In this document: piece by piece, positions 11,601 through 21,200 of the stretch
How positions within the stretch are numbered: the stretch's first letter is position 1
How the letters are laid out: every line of letters starts with the position of its first letter
Assembly: GCA_027919835.1 (NCBI GenBank)
Contig: JANVFP010000012.1
Span: 124,001 to 188,000 of the forward strand
Length of the DNA: 64,000 bases
Direction: 5' to 3'
Origin: Lentinula raphanica
Taxonomy: Eukaryota; Basidiomycota; Agaricomycetes; Agaricales; Omphalotaceae
Program-made: the position numbers and the translations under genes
Notes under the pieces: generated by a model
Database searches by the model: none
Told to the model about the DNA's origin: nothing
Seen by the model: only the letters and a program-made list of their open reading frames with translations

Positions 11601-12179
11601 ATACTTGCTTGTATTCTCCTTCCGAGATACAGCGCGTGAATATGTTCTCTATGATACGTTGGAGGCGTGGATCGACTTTGTCCTGCTTGCCATCGCTTTG
11701 TTCTTGAGTGCACAGTTCGATATATTTGTCAATTGCCATTGCTTACAACAAATTGCCAGTAAGCCCGGACGAAGGTGCTCATAGCTTGACCACTCACACA
11801 TAACAGTCTCCACATACTCTTCTGATCCAGAAACACGAGACTCGGCTTCAAACGCGTTTCCCGCCCCCAGCGCAAACGAGAGAGACTCTACATACTCCCC
11901 GAGGAAATAATAGACTTTGCTAGCAAGTAGTGCAGCCGAATCACGAGCTTCCTTTGGCATATCATCATTGTCATACAGCGATTCACTGAAAAACAGTTCA
12001 GAACACAAAAGTTAGGCAACGTTTGCTACGCACATGAGAGCAATGTGTTCTGATATCTCAGCCCAAAACCGCGGCACCAGTGTATTAAGAGATTTTAATG
12101 CATGTTGTTTGAATACAGGATCTGGCTCGGATAGCAGAGCAAGGACACCAGCCGCAGAAGATTGGGATGGGACGACCAT
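8632..12179 (-). CDS. RPN2: 26S proteasome regulatory subunit RPN2 (PSMD1)
   Basis: Largest non-ATPase subunit of the proteasome lid/base scaffold, docking the ubiquitin receptor RPN13. The N-terminus, starting at 12179, has GVLALLSEPDPVFKQHALKS and NTLVPRFWAEISEH. The central toroid of PC repeats is clear, with alternating GAALGLGIAAMGSKN, YTLALAYAGT and CGATLALGIACAGTG. The C-terminal domain contains RVTPAQLAYISFPNDGKYQP, near-identical in all RPN2 proteins. A last short exon, joined across GTGAGT..CCAG, turns the end into SSFEYPFDNDS, the RPN13-binding-type acidic tail; without it the frame stops two residues after the splice site. Six or more introns. It shares a 153-nt upstream region with COX13. 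Confidence 0.95.
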
Positions 12180-12332
12180 GAATGTGAGTGTGAAAGAGAT
12201 GGACTTGGTGAGCGACGCGTCACCTCCAATGAAATCAAAATCGATGTGCAATCACCACGTGCTTTGAGATTGTGGCTGTGCTACGGAACGACTCGTTCCA
12301 GTCCTCGTCTTTCAATCTCTTCAACAATCATC
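12180..12332. promoter_or_regulatory. Divergent promoter, RPN2 / COX13
   Basis: Only 153 nt separate the two divergent start codons, so both promoters and 5' UTRs must lie here. No specific element was identified with confidence. Confidence 0.55.
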
Positions 12333-12876
12333 ATGTCCTTTAGACTTCTCACTCGTCGTGCTGCTCCTGCACTTCGCCGTTTCTCTACAGAAACTCCTGT
12401 TGCAGGCAAGAATGCATATCTCGCCAACCTCGAGGCTGTAGAGCACCATGCGGCTGGTTCGTATCCTCTTCTACTTCAATCAATCCGCTGCTGAGATATT
12501 CTCTTGAAGAAACCACTGAACTTTGGCGGAAAATTTCAAACTACGTCTGTCTGCCTGCTAGTACGAGCTGAACTTACTCGTCAGTTTGGGCTCTTAGTGA
12601 TTGACTTGCTTGCTCTAGTTGCTGTCTGCAGTGCTTGGGTATACAATCTCGAAATGGAACACAAGGCCCATCTTGAACATGAGATGGCGGAGAATGATGG
12701 CCAGTATCCTTTCCCTCCGGCCTATGACTACCTCAATGTCAGACGCAAACCGTTCCCTTGGGGTCCAAACAGCTTGTTCTTCAATCCTGAGGTGCGAATA
12801 TTCAATAATGACTTCTGCGTTACTTCACTCATGTCATCTCCAGGTCCAGAAGAACCTTGGTGAAGATGCGGAGTAA
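12333..12876 (+). CDS. COX13: Cytochrome c oxidase subunit VIa
   Basis: Small inner-membrane subunit of respiratory complex IV. Exon 1 codes an arginine-rich mitochondrial presequence (MSFRLLTRRAAPALRRFSTE) and AYLANLEAVEHHAA. Exon 2 gives ETTELWRKISNYVCLPA, exon 3 IAVCSAWVYN (membrane helix end) with HLEHEMAEND and YDYLNVRRKPFPWGPNSLFF, the strongest COX6A signature. The last exon gives VQKNLGEDAE. All three introns have GT..AG ends and preserve phase. At about 130 residues the length is normal. It is divergently arranged with RPN2. Confidence 0.95.
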
Positions 12877-13395
12877 ATGTTTGCCTCTAGTTACATAGAC
12901 ATAACAAAATACACTCTTTCTGTTTCAACGCTTAGTCTTCTTCTAGACTTTGTCTGGAACCGTCTGACGGGATGAAGACCATTGGCGTGTCGTTCAAACT
13001 TCAGGTTTGTCTCATACAAACAGCGATCCAGCCTCATGCTTGCTTATGCTCGTTATCAACCTTGACTTGAAAGTGGTCACACAGTCCGGGTCCGTTACCC
13101 CATGCGCGGCGTGCGCATTACTCGCAGTCACTTCAAGAAATTCAAGAAATCATGGTATGCTATGATCCATTTCGTCGGCATGGATAATTGAAGTATATTG
13201 GCGTCGATGAAGGTGTACTTTTGCGAACGCAACTCGGTCATTGTTGGGCCCGACACCTTTGACGATTCCCTGATCTCTACTCCATCACACATTCAAAGTT
13301 GGGCGCATGCCATTTATTAAGAAAGCATACGAAATCAATGTAATATACGAAAAGTTCGAAGGTGCTGGGGGTATCAGGAGGACAGCAAAAGTAAC
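12877..13395. other. Gene-free stretch with an unexplained coding-like patch
   Basis: About 520 nt between the COX13 stop and the stop of the minus-strand secreted protein gene. It contains the COX13 3' UTR. A patch at about 12972-13160 looks coding on the plus strand: an ATG start MKTIGVSFKLQ, an intron-like segment ending CACACAG, then a basic stretch RYPMRGVRITRSHFKKFKKS in one frame. The two pieces join in frame only in a different reading (SGSVTPCAACALL), and neither resembles a known family. It is left uncalled. Confidence 0.4.
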
Positions 13396-14024
13396 TCAAA
13401 GGGTTACCAAAGCTCCTAAGGTTGTACCAAGAACGAGCGTAAAGATGGAAGCAAGGAGGGGACCCGAGTCGTATTGGGTGAGTCCAGCATTGGATGATGC
13501 TGTAGCCGCTGAAGCTGCAATGGTAAACTCGTGGCCGGCAAAGGAAGTCACTGTCTCCGCTGCAGAGCCTAATGCAGAGCCGGCCAATGTTATTGCTTCG
13601 CCACCTTCTGAAGTAACTATGGTCACAATACTTCCTCCGACAGCTAGAAAGGGATCAGAAAAGAATTCAATGGTGAAATGGAAGGGAGACTGTACATGTA
13701 ACGGTTTCAAAAACTCCATCGCCAAAGCTCGTCAGATCCGTGAAGACACTGGCTGCTTTACTTGTTCCTTCGCCGAAAATGCTAGTAGCAGCCGATGCTC
13801 CTTCTGTGACAACAGAAACAATTGCAGAAGTTGCATCTCCAAAGTCGGAAGTGATTGTGGAGAGTACTGTGAAATTAGGTAGGCGAAAGAATCAATACGG
13901 CTTGCGGTATATAGATAGAACGAATCACTGACTTTGACGTTCTTCAAGTCTAACGGGCTCTGCGCTTGCACAGTGCGCAAAAAGCACAGAGGCGACGAGG
14001 GCAGCAGCAAACTTGTTGAACATG
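13396..14024 (-). CDS. Small secreted Ser/Ala/Thr-rich protein, probably GPI-anchored
   Basis: No known family was recognised. The chosen start at 14024 gives a clear signal peptide (MFNKFAAALVASVLFAHCASA); an upstream in-frame ATG at 14116 would bury it. Two introns (GTCAGT..CACAG and GTACAG..TCTAG) keep the frame and join three exons to about 169 residues. The mature part is rich in Ser, Ala, Thr and Val with no cysteines. It ends with a small-residue segment (SSNAGLTQYDSG) and a hydrophobic tail (LLASIFTLVLGTTLGALVTL) with nothing after it. That layout is typical of fungal cell-wall GPI proteins. It is divergent from the RPE gene. Confidence 0.7.
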
Positions 14025-14228
14025 GTGAAAAAAAGGTGAAATAGGAACGAAACTAGTGGGGAGCATGGTTTCCTAGGTGTTGGAGCTTTTGTACCGCAAA
14101 AATGAATAGACGTCACTAAGCCAGATCAAATTTGCTGTGCTTATTAGTGGCAGTGCATTGATCTAAACGGATTCAGATCCTGCCGAATTTCGGCTTCCGA
14201 TTCTCCTTCGCAATTTGTGTTAGACGAT
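14025..14228. promoter_or_regulatory. Divergent promoter, secreted protein / RPE1
   Basis: A 204-nt region between two divergent starts. No motif was identified; the assignment rests on position. Confidence 0.5.
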
Positions 14229-15329
14229 ATGGTCAAAGCTATCATCTCTCCCAGGTAATTAGCCAGGCTATGCAAACTGTGCTTGTTTAAATCTCTCTGC
14301 AGTGTCCTTGCTTCAGATTTTGGTAATCTTACTGCGGAATGTCGAAGAATGATTAAGGGAGGTGCAGAATGGCTTCACATGGGTTAGTTTTTTTCCTTAG
14401 GCTGTTGTGTCTCCACACCTTTTCCGATCTCCTCACAGATGTAATGGACGGGTACGCCTAAGCTTTGCACAGGATGAGAACATAACCAATTGTGAATCGC
14501 AGCCACTTTGTACCCAATATCACCATGGGTAAGTCGTAGATTTGCTTACACGACGCGCCTCTCAATCTGTTCTCGTAGGCGCTCCCATCCTCACTTGCGT
14601 CCATAAAGGCATACCCGACATCTTCATGGACTGTCATATGATGGTTGCACAACCAGAAAAGGTAGCTCTGTATAGAATCCACTCTGCCGGCGTAGCCTTG
14701 ACGCGTTTTCCATGTAGTGGGTGAACGATATCGCCGACGCGGGTGGTGCACTGTACTGCTTTCACCTCGAGGCTACTTGTCCGTCCCCTTTATTGCTCGC
14801 GTTCTAAAGAGAGGATGCTGATTATACGATTACAGCCGATCCCTTATCTTTGATTCAAGCGATACATGATCGTAAGATGAAAGCCGGTGTTGCAATATCG
14901 CCAGATACACCATCCACTGCTATCTCTGATGAGGTTGGGGAGAAGGCTGATATGCTCCTGGTCATGACAGTCTATCCAGGTACTTACACCTTTTGAGCAG
15001 AGCCGCTGCACTTTTTCACTAGCTTCTCATAGGACGTGGAGGCCAGAAGTTTCTGGACCGATGTGTTCCGAAAGTTGCTGAACTTCGAGCGAGATTCCCA
15101 CAGAAAGATATCGAAGTGGATGGTGGTGTCGGTCCGAAGACTATCGATGTTTGTGCAGATGCTGGTCAGTCATTGGTCAACTTGACTATCTGCCTTTCTG
15201 ACCACCCTTCTAGGGAGTAATGTCATCGTTGCAGGAACAGCTATATTCAATGCCCCAAATCCTGAAGAAGTCATCCAACTGTTGAAGAATACCGTCAACA
15301 CTGCTCAAGCCAAATTGGCTAATCAGTGA
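14229..15329 (+). CDS. RPE1: Ribulose-phosphate 3-epimerase
   Basis: Interconverts ribulose-5-phosphate and xylulose-5-phosphate in the non-oxidative pentose phosphate pathway. A TIM-barrel protein assembled from about eight small exons. It starts MVKAIISP. Visible motifs are [37 protein letters not shown] (metal-binding His and Asp), DCHMMV, GVAISPDTPS, MTVYPGRGGQKF and IEVDGGVGPKT with its catalytic Asp, then SNVIVAGTAIF near the phosphate site. Exon joins occur at HM/DVMDG and MDG/HFVPN, so one exon is very short. At about 225-230 residues the length is that of the family. It converges with the disrupted glycosyltransferase, leaving 126 nt between stops. Confidence 0.93.
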
Positions 15330-15455
15330 ACAAGTTACAACTCAGAAGAATTATTATCCGAGCTTTCGTCCGTCCTTGAATCGTCAAACAATACAACCAT
15401 CGATACAGAATCAGTCTGGAACATGAATACATAGAGCAAGCTAGATACCTAGCTA

Positions 15456-16356
15456 TCACCACAGTAGCCATTCACCGTACATATTACATCGTTCACCGCG
15501 TATGTAAGATTCAAACGTCCGTTTCAAGACAGCAGACCAACTAAGATCTCCCCGGTCTGAGCTGGTCTGTAGAACTGTAGCAGCTGTGTTCCCTTCGGAA
15601 AAGCGTTCGCCCAGATCGGGCCAATCTCGCGCAGGATCGAATGGTTTCCACCTAGAGTGAGAGAAAGATTCAGGTGTCTGTTCAAATGTTTCTCGCGACA
15701 CGAAGACGCACCAAAAGTTGTGATAGTGATACGAGAAAGCACCCCTGAAAAACCCATTGAACCCCAAAGCCACAGGTTCAGCGCTGCTCACAGCAGGTGT
15801 ATTGAAGAAGTCTTCGAATCTGTCCGTCGAGGCTGCTTAATTCTCAAATGAAGATGTAGATTTTGGGGAATACTTACGTCTTGAAAAAAGGTTGTGGCGG
15901 TCGATCTCGTTGGTAGTTTTCTGTGTTTAGCCATGCCGAATCGAATAGGGCGTCTGGAAGCCGAAGAAGCAGGCCGTCAAGGTATGCGTCCTTCAGGTAT
16001 CGAGAGATCGTCATAGGGTGGAAATCCAAGTTGTTCTTCAGTGCTGTACGAAAAAGAAATGTGCCGAGAGCAGAACCTTTGTTCATGTGGAGGACAGCCG
16101 TGTTATACCTCGACAAACGGGACCATCTATAAGCAAACGCGCCTCTCCAGCCCCACATCTCTTCCCAATCGCGTAACAAAATCGTATCAGCATCGAGATA
16201 TATGCCACCGAAACGATGACATAGAACGAATCGTGCCATATCAGAAAGAATGACTGATAGACGATCGTACGAGGACGAAGAATCCGAACCAGTGCGATGG
16301 AACATATCGTTTGGCTGACTACCCACGGGGGGGTCATATCTCACCAAGAACCACCA
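15456..16356 (-). pseudogene. DXD glycosyltransferase, 3' half (split by LINE)
   Basis: C-terminal catalytic half of a Golgi-type glycosyltransferase with the Gly_transf_sug (DXD) domain. It holds SDMARFVLCHRFGGIYLDAD, with the DXD metal/sugar-nucleotide motif, then TILLRDWEEMWGW and a C-terminal exon with EPVALGFNGFFRGAFSYHYH. An intron with donor GTAAGT joins PFFKT to the last exon. It has no start codon of its own: the frame opens just inside VRYDPPVGSQPNDM and an in-frame TGA lies immediately upstream at about 16356. The missing N-terminal half lies in the same orientation at 22407-23773, beyond a retrotransposon. Both halves keep open frames and intact splice sites, so the break is probably recent. 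Confidence 0.75.
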
Positions 16357-16807
16357 TCATCTATCGGGCGCTTAAAAACAAAAAAGCAGAAACCCACTCA
16401 ACAGCTCATTCGGCGTCGTTGAGATCACAGCGAAGGACGCCAGAACGTCTTAAACACAGCATTACAACCGACGTAGCCCATCCCATAAGCCTCGTCACCA
16501 GTGGAAACCATTAGACCTGACCAGGTCTGAGACCAGCCCGACCCCACCTTCTCAACCACTTCCCAACTCCAGTCGTCCTTGACAGATATCACCTCGCTAC
16601 AGGCAGTTCCCGTCAATCCTGTCGTCTTGACGTGGTTTCCTTGAGCTCTCGACGTTCTCCAGAGCCGTCACGAAAATTTTCACTGGCCTCCCCCCTTTTC
16701 CAGTCAAACCTGCGCTCCTCCTTCACCTACCCATTCCAGACCATCTCAGACGTCTGCTTGTCTCTCTACTCCGCCGCCCCTGATCCTGGTCATCCTCTTA
16801 AATCACC

Positions 16808-18069
16808 ATGGTCGTCCTCCCATCCACATTATCCCCCACTCCAGACACAATGGACATTGTAGACGACTACGACACTGTCTTCGCCACCCCAGTTGATTAC
16901 GAAGACGACGTTGAGGACGCCGAGGGTGTCAGCTTGGGCTCGTCTGACACCAATGCCAACGACCCCCGAACGGTCCGGGTGCAGCCTCTGCAGTCCCCAT
17001 ACTCAACACTCCTGAGGGGCTTCGGTTGCCTGACCCTGACAACTGTGCAGAGCCTGAAGTCAGTGCAGACTCAGAGACCCCCACTCGCCCATCCTCGCCT
17101 CTTCTACTTCCACTACGCTTCCCTGCTTTCCCTGTCATCTCTCGTCGGGACGACTCTAAAGGGGCTATCCACTTCTCTGTCACACCCGTCGCTTCACTAC
17201 CGCCAAAGCCGCCTGTTTCTCGCTCCTCTTCCTCTGTAGTCACTTCGCCTCCCTCCTCTGTATCCACACCGTCGGCCTCTTTCGAGGTACCCCGCGGGCC
17301 TGGTGGCAGGTTCTCTGCTTCACAGAAGGGAAAAGGTAGACCAAAGCGTGCAACTGCCGCTTCTTCTTCGTCGTCCATCGTGCCAGGGTCTGCTACCACA
17401 CAAGAGAGTGGGCCTAGTCGTTCCAGAGAGAAGGCTGCGGACCGTTACGCTCGATACGACTCCAACCTCGCCGACGTTCAACTTCGTCTTCTAGCCCTTG
17501 AACAGGAGATCAAATCCTCCGCCGCCTCCTTACGTCTCATCGAAGCCAAACTCTCGGCCGCTACCCCTCTCTCGAACTCTACCCACAGTCCTTCTCTATC
17601 CCCGGATCCAACCTCTGCTCCTGATTCGGCGCCAAAACGTTCTCTCATCGAGCGTTTATCGGATGACCCGGTCCCTGTCTCCCCCATGTCCCTTTCACCT
17701 GAGCCTGAGGATCTCATCCCTCCACCTCACAAGAAGCCACGCCTGAATCCGGCCAGGAGCCTGTCCCAAGCAGCCCTCCTCACAGCCCCTGCACATTGGC
17801 ACCTCCCTACCTCTCCAACGTCAATCATTCATATGGTTGACCGCTGGCGCACCCTTTTTGCTACAGTGGACAACTCCCAACTGCTTCCTCTGCCGTACTC
17901 TGCACAGTTCACTGCTCAACACCGGTCCAGTCATGACGACGATCCCATCCAGATCGTCCTCTTCTTTGACTACGGCGGTCTCAACATGTTCCTCAACATC
18001 TGGAACTCCCATCACTCTCTCCTCCCGGAGCTCCATGACATCTGCATCATGAGATATTCGGAAGAATGA
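16808..18069 (+). pseudogene. LINE ORF1 protein, one apparent frameshift
   Basis: First ORF of the element, probably an RNA-binding/nucleoprotein role as in other LINEs. It begins at ATG 16808 in an ACCATGG context. Frame 2 reads acidic sequence (DIVDDYDTVFATPVDYEDDV) up to about 16965. The sense then moves to frame 1, whose earlier part is closed by a TGA at 16945. Frame 1 runs on to TGA at 18069 through PEGLRLPDPDNCAEPE and a long Ser/Pro-rich stretch. A predicted helical or coiled-coil segment RYDSNLADVQLRLLALEQEI follows. The switch falls at a CCCCC run near 16963-16967, consistent with a one-base indel. No CCHC zinc knuckle is visible. A programmed shift or a sequencing error cannot be excluded. 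Confidence 0.65.
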
Positions 18070-18230
18070 CGGTTGGGTCAGAAGAGAGATAATGTTCCTT
18101 CCCTTAGATGCTTACCTTCCTCTATGAATGTACCTAAACATTCTATTGTACATCGCTCTTCCTGTATTCCTACTACCTCTAATTCTACTTCCCTATCTTC
18201 CCCTCTTACCCCTTCCCCCCTCTAAGAGTG

Positions 18231-21200
18231 ATGTCTTGGAACATCAATGGTCGGTACCTCCTAAACTTTCTCTCTTCTGACTTTATTGCCTTCCTTGACT
18301 CCGCAGATGTTATTCTCCTTCAGGAAACCAGACTCCAACATGAGTCCTTGATGAAGACTCCAACGGGATTCTCCAGTTACGTCCGTAACAGGCGACGCTT
18401 GGACGACGACCTTGAAAACCCGTGGGGCGGCGTCGCAACATTGGTTCGCGATTCCCGACCCAGCCGTCTCCGCGCAGATTTATGCGAGCCAGATATACTA
18501 GTCGTCGAAGTCGATGGCATACTCTTCCGCAACTGCTACATTCTACCTGAATCATCTCGCTCCGACTGGTCTGCCTGGTCTGACAAAAGCCCTTGGGATT
18601 CCTTCTCGGACAACACCCTCGCCTGCCTGCAATTCAACCTACCCCTTATCTCGGCCGGTGACTTCAATGCACGCACCGGCGATCTCTCTCCTGACCGTGT
18701 CAGCTTCTCTCGAGACTCATCCGACAAAACAATCTCTCCTCGTGGACGAGCCTTGATTAACCTATGCAAAGAACATGATTTCCTTGTCCTCAACGGCTGC
18801 ACCTCTATCCCGGGTTCTCACTCCTCCCCCACCTCCTTCCAGAAACGCAAAGGAATAGACGGCCGGCGCTTCTTGGCGGAGACTGTCATTGACTACTTCC
18901 TGGTGCCCTCTCCTTTATTCCCATTCTGTACCTCGTTCTCTGTTCACCCCGAAACGAAATGGTCTGACCATGCACCCCTGATACTCGACATCATCACCCC
19001 TTCTCCCGCTCCAGGGTCTGTGTCCCTCAAGCGCACACAACGACCACGGGTTGACGTTGCCATTCTGTCGGAGGTCGACCAACTCCAACACGAAATCCTT
19101 CACGCCGGTCCACCTACATTAGATTCCCAACTGCTCAAGCTCTTTGGTCATGCTTCCTCGGACACCATCCTCCGGGCTCCTCTTAAAGTCTACACCGATG
19201 GCTCGTGCCTCAACAACTCACAGCCTGATGCTAAAGCGGGCTCGGGAATCTACTTTGGTAACCCTTCTCACCCCTCGAACATCTCTGCTCGTGTGACTGG
19301 CACCCAGACCAACAACCGTGCAGAACTATATGCGATCCTGATTCTCCTCCAGAAAACTCCTCTCAAACGCTCCCTGGAAATATACTCCGACTCTGAGTAT
19401 GCTATCCGAGGCATAGTCTATCGATCCTTCACTGAATCCCAATCAAACTGGGGTTGCATAAACGGCGATATTCTCCGTAGTATCACCTCCTGGATCTCCG
19501 CGAGACATGCCCCTCTGATCCTCCATCATGTCAAGGCTCATACAAACAATCGGCACAACGACGCAGCTGACTCACTGGCCAAACATGGCGCTCTGCTCCC
19601 CCTCCCACTTATCCATTCTGCTACCGACTTCCTATCGGTCCCTCCGCCTCCGGCTTACTCCTCTTATCCCCCATCTAACAACGTTAAGGTATCGACTTCT
19701 CTTCCCGAGTTACCACCTCCGCTCCGTGTACCTTCACCGAAAACCCAGCCTACCTCCCACCGTGGCCGAACCCATAAGCGTCTTCAACAAACAGTGATTC
19801 GCACCCGTTTACAGAAAACAGCAGAGGAAGGGAGCGGCCCCTTCTGGCGCTTTTACAACACCTTGCGCTCAGGCACCTCTCCGACCCCTCGAGTCTCCCT
19901 GGCACAACTAACCTCTACCTTCATCCCTCGGATGAACCCTCCAGACCCCTTAACCTCCTCGTTCGACTTACGCTTGCTCACCGCCAATGACCTCCTTGCC
20001 AAAAGTATTCCATTCCCTTCCAAACCTTCCTCTCACCCTGCCTTCAATGAGCCCATTCGGGTGGAAGATATCGCAGCGGTCAAGGCATACCTGAAGCGTA
20101 CCTCCCACTCAAACTCCACCGGCGCTGATATGGCTACCTATGACTGCATCGCCTCCATTGACAATGACACCCTCCTCCCTCTCTTCACCAGAGCCATTGA
20201 ACACGGTGAAATCCCGTCGTCGTGGCTCATATCCATCATCATCGCCTTACCGAAGCCTGGTAAGGATAATACCAACCCAGCAAACTACCGCGCGATAGCT
20301 CTGGAGAGCTGCGTGCTCAAGTTTGCCTCCCTATTAGTCCACTACAAACTCTGCCAGGCACTCGAACAATCACACATCATTCCTCCTTCGCAGAATGGAT
20401 TCCGAGAGGGTTACCGCACGAACAACAACGCGTTCGTCTTACGAACGATCATAGAAAAGGCCCAATCAGACGGCTATGCCACGTACGCAGCTTTTGTTGA
20501 CATCTCCAATGCATTCCCTTCCACAAATCAGAACGGTCTCTGGAACAGACTGGCGGATTCAGGATTGACTGGTAAATACTTCGACTGGATCCGGCATCTG
20601 TACAGCAACATGTCTTATGTCATTGCTCATAACGGTGAACTCTCCGCTCACTTCCAAGCCCTGTCAGGTGTCCTGATGGGTGATCCCTCATCGCCGACAC
20701 TCTGGAACATTTTTCTCTCCTCTTTCGCCCTGAAGCCAGACCCTGACGACATCCCTCTTATGGCAACCTTAATCTCTCACCTGGAGCACGCTGATGACAT
20801 GGTAATCATCTCTCGCTCCCACCTCGGCCTACAACGACACTTGAGAACGTTTGAATATTGGTGCCACGCTAACGCGCTGACTGTCAGCGCTGGGAAGTCG
20901 TGGTTCATGGGCTTTGGCAGATTACCGACACACCCTCCACCGGTCACCCTTTGTGGTGAGCCTCTTGCTTTTCGAGATTCCGGTCGTTACGTGGGCGTGC
21001 ACTTCCAATCTATCTCCGGCGTGGACCTCTTTGCCGCCCATTACACTGAGAAGCGGAACATTGCTGTGGCTGCAGCTCGCGTCATCTCCAGCTCAGATCT
21101 CCTTGTTGGCAGTCGTCGTATGCCTGTGCCCATCTCAAAACAACTCTATACGGCTCTCGTGGATTGTCATCTAACCAATGGCTGCGAAATTGTTATCGAC

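Noticed and set aside
13307..13882. 191-residue plus-strand frame
   Set aside because: It lies antisense to the secreted protein exons, whose splicing, signal peptide and C-terminal tail make sense only on the minus strand.
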